Source: Plasmodiophora brassicae (lineage: Eukaryota > Endomyxa: Phytomyxea > Phytomyxea > Plasmodiophorida). Taken from it: a DNA stretch of 64,000 nucleotides. Location: NCBI GenBank assembly GCA_036867785.1, contig CP145413.1:1-64000 (forward strand), in the 5' to 3' direction. Under the pieces are notes generated by a model. The model searched no databases, was not told the DNA's origin, and saw only the letters and a list, made by a program, of their open reading frames with translations. This document shows positions 47,261 to 58,986 of the stretch, in pieces. Positions within the stretch are counted from its first letter, which is position 1. Each line of letters begins with the position of its first letter. The position numbers and the translations under genes were made by a program.

Positions 47261-48497
47261 ATGGACAAACGAACCGCGACCACGACCCGCAAGCTGGCCA
47301 GTGTGGCTGGCTACATCACGTTATGGTCGGCGCAGGCCCTTCTGATACGGGGGTCGGTCAGGCCGATCGACCCCAGTGACCCGACGTCCCCGGTTGCATA
47401 TCCGTACGAGGTACAGGCGCTACCGACCCTGCTCGCCTGTCCAACACACTGAAACGTGGGGCCAAGGTTATGGGAGTGACGCTTGCTGTGGAGCTATTCA
47501 AGCTCGTCCTGGCGCTCGGCATCGTCCTGTTCACGTATGATCACGGGGTGGTTGATCGATCCTGGGGCTGATGCGCCGGGTTTCGATACAGGAACACTGA
47601 ATCGTCCGGTGACGCGTACTTCAAGGCTCGAATGCTGTACCGACGGTTCCCTGACGGCCTGTGGTTCATGATCCCGGCCGCCATCTACACACTGTATAAC
47701 GGTAGGGCATCGTCCGGGGTAACGCTGGCATCCTGGTGATGTTGCGCGTTATGCCAGGCCTTGCGTTCGTGAATCTGCGCCTGTTGCAGCCAGCCACATA
47801 CCGTCTGCTGATCAACGTTCGTATTCTGTTCTCGGGGCTTCTCCTTCAGACCTTTTTCGGCACGTATCTCTCTCGAAGGCAGTGGATCGCCCTTGCAATT
47901 CTCCTATTGGCCTGCGTTATCGAACAGATGGGCGCCTTCCAGCTGGACACGGGCCTGTTCCCTCTGATCACAATGTCCATGCAAGGCCTTTGTTCGAGCC
48001 TAGGTGGCGTCTATTTCCAATGGCTGCTCCAGAAACAAGGCGACGGCGAACCGTTAGGCCTATGGTCCAAGAACCTGTACCTGTACTTCTGGTCCGTTCT
48101 GGCCAACATCTTGGCCATCCTGATATTCCGGGCGGAACTCGCGTCCCCATCCGCCTTGTTTGCGAATTTCGACGTGGGCGTGGCTCCGATCGTACTGGCC
48201 GCCGGCCTAGGTGGCGTCTTCACATCGTTCCTGTTACGGGACCTCGATGTGATCATCAAGGAATATGCGAACTTTGGCGAGATGGTCATCGTGGCCATTG
48301 CTCAATCGTACCTGTTCGGCGCTGAGCTGCGATTGGCGCTCTTCCTGGCCATCCTCGTCGTGTCGTACTCGCTGCACATGTACCAGACGCCTAACGATCT
48401 CCATCCAGAACCGAAGACCCACAAGGTCCAAGACGTCGAGCTGTCCGACATGGACGAGGATGCAGCCGGCCTGCTAGAATGTGCAGCCTCCTCGTAG
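47261..48497 (+). CDS. Nucleotide-sugar transporter, SLC35A-like (copy 1)
   Basis: Golgi/ER antiporter exchanging nucleotide sugars for nucleoside monophosphate. Exons 47261-47410, 47467-47534, 47592-47701 and 47758-48497 join in frame. About ten hydrophobic helices. Family landmarks: GYITLWSAQALLI, YPYEVMGVTLAVELFKL, IPAAIYTLYNGLAFVNLRLL, ATYRLLINVRILFSGLLL, MSMQGLCSSLGGVYFQWLLQK, and GGVFTSFLLRDLDVIIKEYAN. It is followed by a close tandem paralogue. It has three introns where copy 2 has one. Substrate cannot be read from sequence; the CMP-sialate/UDP-galactose branch fits best. Confidence 0.9.
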
Positions 48498-48581
48498 ATG
48501 CCCGCAGGCTAGATAATAAACCCAGGAAGGCCACGTCGTGGGTGATCATGGGATAACGGAACTTGTGGTGAGTCACAAGGT

Positions 48582-49771
48582 ATGGGGCGCGTGTCCAGAC
48601 CGATGATGGCAGGGAACATCTTCGGTAGCAAGCGAGCCCGGCGGTCGTTCGTCATCGCCGATCGTCGTATCGCGTATATCGCCGGGTACGTGATCCTGTG
48701 GTCGGCCCAGTCCCTGCTAATCAAGGCGTCGTTGCGGGACGCCGCGGGCGCCGATGCATCGCCGGCCACCGACTACCCGTACGAGATCATGGGCGTCACG
48801 CTCTGCACTGAACTTCTCAAGATGGCCGTCGCCCTCGGCCTCATCCTCTTCTCGTCAGCGCTCGTGGCCATATTGCGGCCTTGCACCGGCATCTGAAACG
48901 GTCGGACGATAGGAACGCCGAATGGCAATCGAAGTCTGCGTCGGTGAAGACGCGGAAGCTGGCGGCATCGTTCAGGGACGGGTGCTGGCTAATCGTGCCA
49001 GCAGCGCTGTACGTTGTGTATAACGGTCTGGTGTTTATCAACCTGCGCCTGCTGGAGCCGGCCACGTACCGCATCCTGAACAACATGCGGATCCTGTTCC
49101 TGGGCCTGCTGCTGCAGTGGTTCTTCAGGAAGCGGCTCGCGGCGCAGCAGTGGATCGCATTGCTGCTCCTGGTCACCGCTTGCGTCGTCGAGCAGACGGG
49201 CACATTTTCGCTAGAAGGTGGTGGGCCGCTGGCCTTAGCGATGATGTGCATTCAGGGAATGTGCAGCAGCCTGGCTGGCGTCTACTTCCAGTGGCTTCTG
49301 CAAAAGCAACACGGCTCACGACAGTCGATCGGCATGTGGACCAAGAACTTCTACCTGTACTTCTGGTCCATTGTCACCAACCTGGTTGCCATCGTTGTTT
49401 TCCGTTCGGATCTGCTGACGCCGTCCGCCCTGTTCGTCAACTTTGACGGGGCCGTCGTTCCGATCATTGCGGCGGCCGCTTTCGGTGGCCTGTTCACGTC
49501 GTTGCTGCTTCGGCATCTGGACGTCATCATGAAGGAATACGCCAGCTTCATCGAGATGGTCGTCGTGGCCCTGATGCAGCGGGTACTGTTCGGCACGCCC
49601 TTGCGCATCACAATGCTGCTGGCGATTGCACTCGTGTCGTACTCGATGTACATGTACCAGTCGGCAACGGCGACCGATGCGGCACCAGCGCCGATGCTGG
49701 AACGGGACCCGGCATCGACCATGCCAATGGTGGGGTCGACCAGCAGGCGGTCCAGCCCTCGTTCCCCATAG
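48582..49771 (+). CDS. Nucleotide-sugar transporter, SLC35A-like (copy 2)
   Basis: Tandem paralogue starting about 85 bp after copy 1. Exons 48582-48853 and 48913-49771. The same blocks appear: GYVILWSAQSLLIKASL, YPYEIMGVTLCTELLKM, VPAALYVVYNGLVFINLRLL, MCIQGMCSSLAGVYFQWLLQ and GGLFTSLLLRHLDVIMKEYA. Only the middle intron of copy 1 is shared, at the same phase; introns 1 and 3 are absent. The C-terminal tail is diverged and lacks copy 1's acidic end. A start at the Met of MMAGNIFG is possible. Confidence 0.9.
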
Positions 49772-49923
49772 TGGCCCAGACAGGGTACTGCATTGCACAT
49801 CCAATACATTGTATTCGTGGACACGCAGTTGTATTATGATGACCTGGGCCAGGTACAGCATGGCGAATACTTGTCGCCAATCTTGCGCGATTGCAGATTT
49901 CAGGTTGCCTGAGATCAGCAGTT

Positions 49924-49997
49924 GACTTCATGGTGTAGTTGGTTATCACATCTGTCTAACACACAGGAGGTCTCCAGTTCGATTCTGGGTGAAGTCA
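49924..49997 (+). tRNA. tRNA-Val (anticodon AAC)
   Basis: 74 nt, no intron. Acceptor GACTTCA pairs perfectly with TGAAGTC; discriminator A. Anticodon stem TCTGT/ACAGG with loop CTAACAC gives AAC. T-arm TCCAG-TTCGATT-CTGGG. A-box TGGTGTAGTTGG and B-box AGTTCGATTCT are present, with a TTTT terminator at 50,001-50,004. Confidence 0.95.
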
Positions 49998-50554
49998 CTC
50001 TTTTGCAACATTGTTTTGCGTAACAGCACCCCGTGGCGTGATCAGCTGCACACAGATGTACCGAGTAAATGTTGTAAATATTGAAAGTACAATTGAAAGT
50101 ACAATAATCCAATGACCAGGCCCCTGCTTATATGCCTAGATTGGTAACCCTTTCGCCCTGCAGTTCCGAGCGGCGGCAGGCCCCACATTTACACTGGTAA
50201 CTTCGTGGAAACTATGTCGGAAGCACCAGTTTGGTCGGATGAACCCCAGCCAGGTTCGGTCTGTGCCTCGTGCCTGCGCTCTGGGTGGCGCTGGATGAAA
50301 TCGAAACGCCTCATTGGTCTGTACCTGCACCGCTGCTAGAGCAATTGTCAAGGTCGTGCGCGTGCGATACGATGGCTGCTCGTTCTCAGGCAGCCTCGCC
50401 CGACCTGTGACCTGTATCAATACCGTAGGTTCATTGCTGCTGCTGGATGAGGCCGCCTGGCCTATCCACGTCACCCGCGAGATGTGAAGTTGACAGCAAT
50501 TTTAGCAATATGATACAGATAGTGGGACTGGTGGTGACGGCAACGGCCGCGATA
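49998..50554. other. Intergenic, nothing recognised
   Basis: About 560 bp between tRNA-Val and the 3' end of the RhoGAP gene. AT-rich at 50,040-50,115, then GC-richer. A 112-codon minus-strand frame at 50,136-50,474 lacks motifs and may be 3' UTR. Confidence 0.45.
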
Positions 50555-53500
50555 TTACTGCTGGCCAGGTGCAGGGTAGGCCACGCCGGTGTCGCTGAAG
50601 ATTGCGGGCGTGTCGTGAATGAGACGAGCGACGGCCTGGATTGTACTGCCGACCGCAGATCGCAGGAGCACGGGCGACCACGAGATCGCCAGGTTCGTGA
50701 CGGCCATCTGCATGGACACGGAATCCCTCGTGGCTGAACGCGCCGTCTCCGACAGGAACAGCAGCAGGAGCTTCAGCGTGTTCCTGTTCGCCTCCGGCAG
50801 CTTGGCCAGCCAGACCTGCGCCTTCTCGCAACGTCGACTCGCCGATGCGTTCTTATAGATCGACATGAACTCGCTGGCCATCGTCGACGGGATCAGTGAC
50901 GGGTTCAGCTACGCGCACACGAGGTTAGCTTCCGATAGGGCGGACGCGTCAGGCCAACGGCAGACCTGCGATACGTAGAGCTTGAGGACGGCGGCGACGC
51001 ACTCGACAGTCTGCGTCACCAGCGGAAGGTCCTGGTCGCGCTGGAACGCGCGTACCAGCGCATGGACCTCCTCGGGCGGGGCGCTGTCCCTGAACAGCAG
51101 CTCGGGCGATTGCATGCCTTGGACGGACAGGAACGCGATGCACGCGCTAACGACCTTGGCGACACCGTTGCGCTTCGGGGCGCATTCCAGGCTGCCGCCG
51201 AACGTCGAGTCGTTGCCGGTGGTGCCCGCCGAATGGGTGCTGCCCTCCCTGGCACCGTGCTCGTCGTCGTCGTCGGTGCTCTCGTAGCTGATGGTCAGCG
51301 TCCGCGGTCGGCACAGGCGCGCGTCCTCAGCCGGGTCGCAGGACCAGTCGACGGTCAGCAGGAACGGTGGTGGGGCCACGCCGCTGGAGTTCGCCTTGAT
51401 GAATGCGACGAGGTCGGACGCCCCATTCCAGGTCGCCGACAGGTTCAGCAGCGCCTGGGCCAGCTCGGCGATTTCGCCGCCCTTCGCGTGCGAGTCGTCC
51501 ATCAGGACGGGCACGCACCATTGCAACGACGACACACGGTTGGCCTCAATGTCTTGCAGGCCGCGCTGCACAGGCATCGACGTCAGGGTGGGCCCCCACA
51601 GGCACGCGTCGGGTCGGGACGCCATACCAGAGCGCTCTGGACCGTGGATTCACGGTCGCTGATCGCCTGCGCCAGCTCCTGCATGGACCGCTCCAGGTTC
51701 GATTTCGACGTGTGGACGTCGTGCTCGGTCCTGATCAGCGTCTTGGAGGGATCGCGGGAGAACAGGCGGGCGATTCTGGACGACATGGTCTGGTTGGCCG
51801 ATGCGTCCGCTGGCGGGGCGCCGCTGGCGCTGCCCGCCTGCTGCGCCTTGACGATCTGCAAGCGTTCGGTGGACCTGCGCTGGGCGTCGACGGCGGCGGC
51901 GTGCGCTTGGGTCGCCTGGGTGACGCGGCGGTGCCCGTTCTGGAACCGCTTGCGAATGTCTCGGGCCTGCGCCTTCAGTGCATGGCGCTGCTTGCTGACG
52001 GATGCCATGATCTCGCGGTGCCGGAAACAGTGATCCTCGATGGACTGGCACACGCCTTGTACGCTGGGGCGGACGGTCAGTGCCGGGCCAGGCGTGGGGG
52101 GCAGCAAGTGATCATCCGGACAACACACTTACAGGTGCTGGCACTGGACGAGGGCATCGTGGACCGCCGGCAGCTCCTGGTTGTGGATCGACAGTTTGAA
52201 CCTGGCCAGCGACCGGGTCTGCTCATGGGTCTCGGCGGACGCATCCAGAAGGAGCAGCATGGACTTCATCTGCGCCAGGCCCGACATCGCGTGCGCGAAC
52301 GCAGGATCGAACCCGTCGGCCGACAGCTCGGTCACGTAGTCGCAGGGGGCCGATGGCGACACCGCCCGCGTGCCACCCGGGTACGTCGCCGACACGAACT
52401 GCTGGAGGTCCCGGTCGAGGTCGATGGCCGCGAACGCGGCGATCGTGTCGAGGTCGGCCTGCTCGATCGTGTTGACCAGGTCGCGAATGCCTTGGCCGAG
52501 GTCCCGGATGGCGCTCGCGATCACAAACAGGCGCCCTTGTTCAATGCGCTGCAACTGCTGCAGGAACTGGCACTGCATGATGGCGTACGTCTCTCTCATT
52601 GTCTACAATGGGGGTGGGGCGGGGCCCACGTACCGTTAAACAAACGTGCGGTCCCTTGGTGCTGGCCGAACCAACCCTACCTGCAGGGAATGCAGGGCGT
52701 TGCGCTGAACGAGGTCTGCATGGCGGAAGGCGCGCTCCTCGCGCTCCAGCTGCGCCAGCAGAACCTCCAGCTGCGCCTGCGACTGGCACGTTGTCCCACC
52801 CGGCCCGTACGACGATGCGCCGTCCTGCACCAGGCTCATCGTGGCCGACAGGTCCTTCTCCAGGCGGTCCCGTGTCTCCTTGCATTTCGCCTCATGCTGC
52901 CGGGGCGGATGCGGTCAGAGCGCGAGCACTGGCCGATATCGCAACGGCCCTTACCGCAGTGGCAATCTGGAGCTCCTTCGTGGCGCGCGCCCGCCCTTCC
53001 GCAACGGATCGGCAGACGCGCTTGATGTTTCCCTGGCGTGTCTGCGTTCAGTGCCACCGAAACTCTGACCGGCCACGCCCGCCGGACCGACCTTGTGCTC
53101 GCGAACGGCGACCCCGGCCTGTCGAAGCAAGTTGGCGCACGTCATGTAGCAGGTGGCCTTTGTCTGGGTGGACCGCAGCAGGACCTGCTCCGCGTGGGTC
53201 TGCGTGTCGCCGACGTAGGCAGCGCCCTCGTCGCCGCCCGCCTGCACGTCACGAGCCGCCCTAGACAAGGTTTCCGACTGCGCGTAGAGCGCCGATGACC
53301 AGCTCTTCAGCAGGTTCTGGAGGTTCGACACGGATCCCTTCGTGGCGACGGCCTGCACGCAACGTCGACGTCAGATGGGCACCGAGGAACGAACGTGCAC
53401 AGCCGCCCATTACATGCTCAAGCGCGATGTCGAAGCCACTGCCGGCCCACAGGTCGACCGCATACGATCTAGGGCGGGCGGCGTCGAAGAAGATCGCATC

Positions 53501-55254
53501 TGTCGAGGCATTCGACGCCGACCCGGGTGATGGGACGATGGCCAGCGACAGATGGTTCGACCACGATCGGCCGAGGAGGTCGTCCGCGACGGCATCGTCG
53601 TCACCGACGCAACCGGCCGCGCCCGTCAGCTCGACCAGGTTCTTGAGGTCCTTCTCGACGTCGATCTGGCTGACCACCTCCGTGAGCGTCTGATGGTCGT
53701 CGGCCTACCAAACACGGGTCTCTGTTAACGTCCGCACATCGACGATGCCGTTGGATGGGTGGCTGGGGGCACCTCAGTCTCCAGCTGGCGCTGACGAGAC
53801 GCGACCAGCGTCGTCAGCGACTTCTTGACGATCTTTAGGCGCTGGGCGTTCAGCGTGGCGATGCGCCCGATGATGACCGGCAGGCGGGTGAGGTACTCGT
53901 TGAACACGCGCTTGAACGTGACCTCGGCCTCGATCCGGGCCGTCGACACGCCTTCCTCGCCGCCGACGCTGGCCGCGTCCGACGGTTTCCGCAGGCGACG
54001 GATCGTGGCCGACAGCATGGATCCCTCGGCGTGCGTCGACACGTCCTGCTGGCTGGCGGCATCCTCCCCGTCCGCCGGCCTGGGCATGCACCTGTCGATC
54101 TCCGTCATCGCCTTGATGCACTCGGTCTCCAGGAACACGGCCTCCTCGAACAGCGACCGGATCTCGGTCTCGATCGCGGGGATCGCGATCGCGGCGGGCA
54201 GCATGGCGTCCAGGCGCAGGCGCTGCAGAGCCTCCATGTCCCGCTCGGCGCGGCCCATCAGCTGACCGCGGATCAGCAGCCTACAAGGGCGGCGGGGAGC
54301 GCAGACCGGTCAGCGTCTCCCGGGCGCCGGCCACAAACACGGACGCGACGTTTACCATGGGACGTCGATCGTCAGGCCCGACTTGGAGAAGGCGCGCTGG
54401 TTGATGTCCTCGGCCAGGGCGCGGTGCGCGAACACGGACGCCTCCTGGGCGCCGTGTGCCGCGCGTATGAAGGCGCACAGGTCCTTGCAGCTGACGTCGA
54501 GCTTGGCGGATTCGAGGCGGATCCGGGCGATGCGCGCCGACAGCTGCGGCTGGATCTCGTTCCTGAACTTGCGCACCGTCTCGCTGACCGCGTCGCCGGA
54601 CGCCATCGCGGCCGGCCCGCGAATCGGCGCCGCCGGGTGCGCCTTGCCGTCGTCGAACAGCGGGTGCGCCACCGTGTACGCGATCGGGGCGCTCTTCTCC
54701 GGCGAGTGCTCGCCTTCGCTGCGGTCCGTCTCGCTGGAGGGCGCCACCACGGCGGCGCCCTTGTACAGGGCGCGTTTCGCAACGGGCGACTGGACCTTGC
54801 CGGGCGACGGGAACGCCGGGTGCTTCGACTTCATGAACGAGGCGACCACCGAGGACCTGCTGCCGTTGCCGGCCGCCTTGCTGCTGCCCTCCTGGGCGTT
54901 GCTGGGCGTCGGCGGCGCGCTGTTCTCGTCGTTCGTGTCGCGCTCGGCTTCCATCTCGATCAGGCTGGTGCGCGCCGCCTTGATCAGGTGCGTGTCCAGG
55001 TGCAGGTCCTCGGCCGCCTTCAGCGCCGCGCGAAGCGACCGCGGGTCGTGCGCCAGCACCGCCATTCGAATGTCGCGCGCCAACTTCATCCTGAATCCCA
55101 TGGGCGCGCGTTAACATACACACACGCTGTGCTGACCCTGGACCGGACCGCCGACTTACGATGCGACGTTCAGGCGGCGCGTCTTCGGGCTGACGACGGC
55201 GGGCGTGTTGGGCTCACCCTGGCGATGGGTGATGTCGGCGAACGGCTGCGTCAT
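50555..55254 (-). CDS. Multi-BAR/F-BAR RhoGAP protein, about 1,350 aa
   Basis: Eleven exons join in frame: 55160-55254, 54356-55090, 53773-54280, 53414-53704, 53092-53352, 52955-53041, 52681-52896, 52133-52602, 51628-52063, 50966-51565, 50555-50908. Introns are 50-78 nt; GTAAGT donors and CTGAC/CTAAC branch sites recur. Order as read: disordered N-terminus; a helical BAR-like region around QLSARIARIRLESAKLDVSC; an F-BAR-like helical block from LQNLLKSWSSALYAQSE to FLQQLQRIEQGRL; a second helical block ending LQDIEANRVSSLQW, also F-BAR-like; then a RhoGAP domain, VVSACIAFLSVQG, ELLFRDSAPPEEV (arginine finger), LKLYVSQLNPSLIP, and KLLLLFLSETA through MAVTNLAISWSPVLL. Likely links membrane curvature to Rho GTPase inactivation. 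The RhoGAP call is firm; the number and type of BAR modules is inference. Confidence 0.88.
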
Positions 55255-56652
55255 GGTGGCGCCGAATGCCAGACAATGGGCGGGCGATGCAATGGCGCGT
55301 GCTGTGTGTCGCGCACCGCCGCCACTGGGGCACGCGGGTACCGGTGTCACACACGCGACGCGCACGCTGCGGTCGTTCCCAGTCACAGGAATTGCAGCTC
55401 GACGGACGGAGCGCTGCAGGCAGACAGCAGCAGCAGCAGCAGCAGCACCAGTGCCGTCTCGCGGGCCGACCGGGGGCAGTCAACGATGGGCGACGACGAC
55501 GATAAAATATGGCAACGGGGGCTGGCCAATGACAATTATTTGTGGCGATGATGGCGAGGGCGCCGCCGCCCGGACCTAGCGTGGCCCAGTCCCAGTGCGG
55601 TAACGGAAACGATTCGGGTCGGCGACGTCGCCCCCCACGAAACCGGCACGTAGCGTTAACGGGCGGTTGTTGTGGGCCGTGGCGGGCGGGCGACTCGGCC
55701 GCGTTCCCGCGTCTGTGGACGTGGTGGGGCCACCGGTGCACGAACCTCCAGACATATCGTCGACCACTTCCCAGCTGTGCGGTGCCGTGCAACTCCCCAA
55801 GGAGTCGTTTCGCCTAAGTAGTTGATGACAGGTTCATTTGGCTGCGCAGCCCACGTCTGCAGCATGCACTCCTGACCAGCACGCAAAGAACGCCCGTCGC
55901 CAGGTGCATCTACCTGTCGACCTGCCCTCGACGCCAACGGCTACATGCCTGGCTCCGGCGACGTCGGCGCCGCCGTCTCACGTCCTGGGCGTCAGAGCTC
56001 TGCGACCTTGACATCGCATGCACCCGACCGTGACCACGCGGCGACCTGTCAGACGTTTTCGTTCTCCTGCACGGACGTGGGCCCCGTCTCTGCAACATGT
56101 ACTCGTCCAGCACGGGAGAGAACAAGCAGTACAACGTGGCGTTGTGCACGCAATGGCAGACGACACGTGCACCTGCCTGTTGAACTGCCTGGATCCGCCC
56201 GTGACGTGCCGTCAACGGCACCGTTGCCGACGCGAGCAGCAGCGCCACTGCCTGGGCCCTTGTGCGAAGGCATGTACGGACACGCCTCCGTTGCTGGGCG
56301 TTCACGAGAGCAGCCGTCACGCTGACATCGGCACGCTGCGCAACTCAATTGGACAGTATCGTTGGACAGCGTGTGAGGGCCACGTCGGATAGTTGCTCAT
56401 TGTTCTCCACTTCGACGGCCGAACCATCTCGTTCATCACGCATCCATGCCGGCACGTTCTCGGTCATCACTGCACTTGCGTTGGCGTTGGCCGGGGCACA
56501 ATGAACCTGGACGCAACCCTTGATCTACATAAATACATACGCGTACGCGTACATGGTCCCCCCGGTCAGCCATCACTCATCGGCGGTCCGTCGCGAAGCG
56601 TTGTGCACCGCGGCGTGGCAGAGCGCCGTGTCATCTGTAGGTGGGGAGTACG
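55255..56652. other. 1.4-kb intergenic region, no gene recognised
   Basis: Lies upstream of the RhoGAP start and downstream of the PPR stop (both minus strand). Contains a CAG trinucleotide run (about 55,425-55,450). Open frames of 90-190 codons on both strands are arginine/proline-rich composition noise without motifs or coherent splicing. Confidence 0.5.
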
Positions 56653-58746
56653 TTACCAGTAGTCCCGGCACGAGCAGTATCCCTGAACGAAGCAATGTAG
56701 CCGCTGGGTGTCGCGCACGTAGACGTCGCGGATCAGGGACAGGGATTTGGCGGCCTCGTGGCAGTCCTGGCACAGTCGGCCATGCCTGCGCAGGCGAATG
56801 GGATCCTTGGGTCCCAGCACCCGGAGCGCGTACGCGAGCGCAACCTTGGTGCTGTGGTGAGTGACGACGCGGGCCGCCTCGTCGTTCGGCAGGTCGAGTT
56901 CCGTGGTCGCCGACAGATCAGGACAATATCCATGCCTGGCGAGATCGTCCATCATGCGGGCATGCGCGTTCCTCAGATCAGCGTCCGTCGCGTACTGCAC
57001 GTCGCCGAACTGGATGCCCACAGACTGCTTCGGAAGCAAGACCGACGTCTTGTCCACCGGCTCGGGGATGCCCTTGTCCCGCATTTCCTGGCGTATCCTG
57101 CACAGGTCGGGCACACGGCCGGCCCTCGAATAGAGGAACGCCATCACGGTGTACGCTTGCGACACGTTCGCCAACGGCGCGTCGATAGCCAGCGCCGCGA
57201 TGCGGTCGAATACGCGCTCGGCCCGATCGACGTCCCCATGCCTACGACACGCGTGGAGGACGGACATGCACAGGTCCAAGTCGGTCCTGGCATCCGCCAG
57301 CCGTTCGGCATCGTTCAGGGCCCCCGTTCGTCCATGCAGATCCACGATACACTGCAGGTGCCTCGTGTCCAGCTGGATGTTCGGCCACGTACTGGAGAAC
57401 TCGGACAGGATCGCCGTCGCGGATGCGACGTGGCCAGCATTGCTGCACGCCGTCAGCAGGCCGTGCAACGTCACCTGGTCCGGGTCCCGGCCCTCGTACT
57501 TCATGTCCCTGAAGACCTGCAGGGCCTGGTCGAGCAGCCCATGGTGGCCATAGGCGGTGATCATGGCCGAGAAGACGGCGGCGCCCGGCGTGCCCGACTT
57601 GTTCGCAATCCGGAACAGCCGTTCGGCGAGGCCCAGGTGGCCCAGCTGACCGTAGACCGTGATCAGCGCGACGACGACCTCCTCGTTGTCGGCCAGTGCG
57701 ACCTCGCGTGCATGCTGATGGATGCCATAGACGGAGCAGAGGCGGCCCGCCCTGCCACACGTCTCAATGACGAGGGCGACGAGGGCCGGATCGCGGCGCA
57801 TGTTCCTGTGCACCATGATGTGGAACACGTCGTAGGCCAGCTCGGCATGCCGCTCGTCGCTGGATAGCGCCTTGATCACCATGCCGTAGATCGTTGGCGA
57901 CGCGTAGACGCCGGCGAACTCCATCGCCGGCAGCACGTTCACGGCCGACTCGACACGGCCCTGTGCCAGCATCGCGTTCAACAGGTTGACGAACATGCCG
58001 CGGTTGCGGTACGCCGGCATGTGCCTCGACATCATGAGCGCAACGATCTGTTCGGCAACGGACGCGCCTGCCGGCGAGCGCGCCTCGGCACAGCACAGGG
58101 CGAACAGCGACAGCGACTTCTCGCTGAGCGCGACACGCTGGTTGACGGCTTCCAGGACGAGGCCCAGAGCGGCGTCCTGTCGCCCGGCCGACCGGCACAG
58201 CTCGGCCATCTTGTGCAGGGCGTAGTCGGACCCGGCGCCGAACTTGTCGTAGAAGGCGAACGCCTCGCGTAGCATCGGCGGGCGCGCGCTCTGACATGCG
58301 CCCAGGAACGTGCCGAGCAGGGCGTCACAGATGCGGACGCGGCGGGACGCAGCCGCCATCAGGATGACCGGCGCTTTCGTCGGCAGGCACCGCAGGCAGA
58401 ACGTCATCATCGACTGGTAGAAGCGGACGTCCGGGCGAGCGCCGGAGTCGTGCACGCGCCGGAAGACGGCCCAGGCGCGAACCGGGTCGCGCTCGGCCGA
58501 CAGACAGTTAATGGCCCGCCTGACGGAGACGTCCGACGATGTCATGAACTCCTGGAACCTGTGCACCTGCGTCGTCACGGCTGTCGCATTGCCGTCGGCG
58601 GCCAGCGACGCCAACGCTGCATGCCGTCGCGAGCGCAGGCGAACGACGCCGCCCCGGACGACAGCGATCGACATGCATGCGCGGCAGACCCCGCGCAGCA
58701 CCCTGCCATAAACATAGACGCGGGAAACCGCCGTCGACCTGATCAT
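56653..58746 (-). CDS. DYW-type pentatricopeptide repeat protein, catalytic Glu replaced
   Basis: Single exon, 697 aa. The N-terminus (MIRSTAVSRVYVYGRVLRG) suits organelle import. PPR motifs fill about residues 75-480, including VFSAMITAYGHHGLLDQALQ. E-type motifs follow, then a PG-box-like GYCPDLSATTELD and a full DYW domain ending GYCSCRDYW. PPR-DYW proteins bind organellar RNA and deaminate C to U. Zinc ligands CQDC (C659, C662) and the terminal CSC are present. Where the family has HSE, this protein has H631-S632-T633, so the catalytic Glu is Thr. It may be a non-catalytic RNA binder or partner. The start agrees with the length of the presequence. Confidence 0.93.
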   Translation of the reverse strand: MIRSTAVSRVYVYGRVLRGVCRACMSIAVVRGGVVRLRSRRHAALASLAADGNATAVTTQVHRFQEFMTSSDVSVRRAINCLSAERDPVRAWAVFRRVHDSGARPDVRFYQSMMTFCLRCLPTKAPVILMAAASRRVRICDALLGTFLGACQSARPPMLREAFAFYDKFGAGSDYALHKMAELCRSAGRQDAALGLVLEAVNQRVALSEKSLSLFALCCAEARSPAGASVAEQIVALMMSRHMPAYRNRGMFVNLLNAMLAQGRVESAVNVLPAMEFAGVYASPTIYGMVIKALSSDERHAELAYDVFHIMVHRNMRRDPALVALVIETCGRAGRLCSVYGIHQHAREVALADNEEVVVALITVYGQLGHLGLAERLFRIANKSGTPGAAVFSAMITAYGHHGLLDQALQVFRDMKYEGRDPDQVTLHGLLTACSNAGHVASATAILSEFSSTWPNIQLDTRHLQCIVDLHGRTGALNDAERLADARTDLDLCMSVLHACRRHGDVDRAERVFDRIAALAIDAPLANVSQAYTVMAFLYSRAGRVPDLCRIRQEMRDKGIPEPVDKTSVLLPKQSVGIQFGDVQYATDADLRNAHARMMDDLARHGYCPDLSATTELDLPNDEAARVVTHHSTKVALAYALRVLGPKDPIRLRRHGRLCQDCHEAAKSLSLIRDVYVRDTQRLHCFVQGYCSCRDYW

Positions 58747-58986
58747 GGCGCGTTTGGTCAGGCTCAGCGCGTTCGTCGACTGCGCCTATGGTACGTAGGT
58801 AGGTACCGATGGTGCGCAACCGGCGTCGGGACAGTGGGACAGTCGCACGCGAAGTTCGCGCATCGCCGGGACGGCGGCGCCCCCCTCCCCTGCCGCGCGG
58901 TTTGTGCGCATTTTGGGGGGGCTGCCAGTGCCGGACATTGTCACGTTGGGCAGAGCTGCTGTCGAGAGTTCGTCGTGCGGCGCAAC

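Noticed and set aside
51403..53025. 540-codon plus-strand frame
   Set aside because: Antisense to well-supported F-BAR exons; low-complexity Arg/Gln-rich shadow of GC-rich coding sequence.
54031..55551. 506-codon plus-strand frame
   Set aside because: Antisense shadow of the RhoGAP gene's 5' exons; no motif, and the minus strand has coherent splicing.
56758..57867. 369-codon plus-strand frame
   Set aside because: Antisense shadow of the PPR gene, which has clear PPR and DYW motifs on the minus strand.
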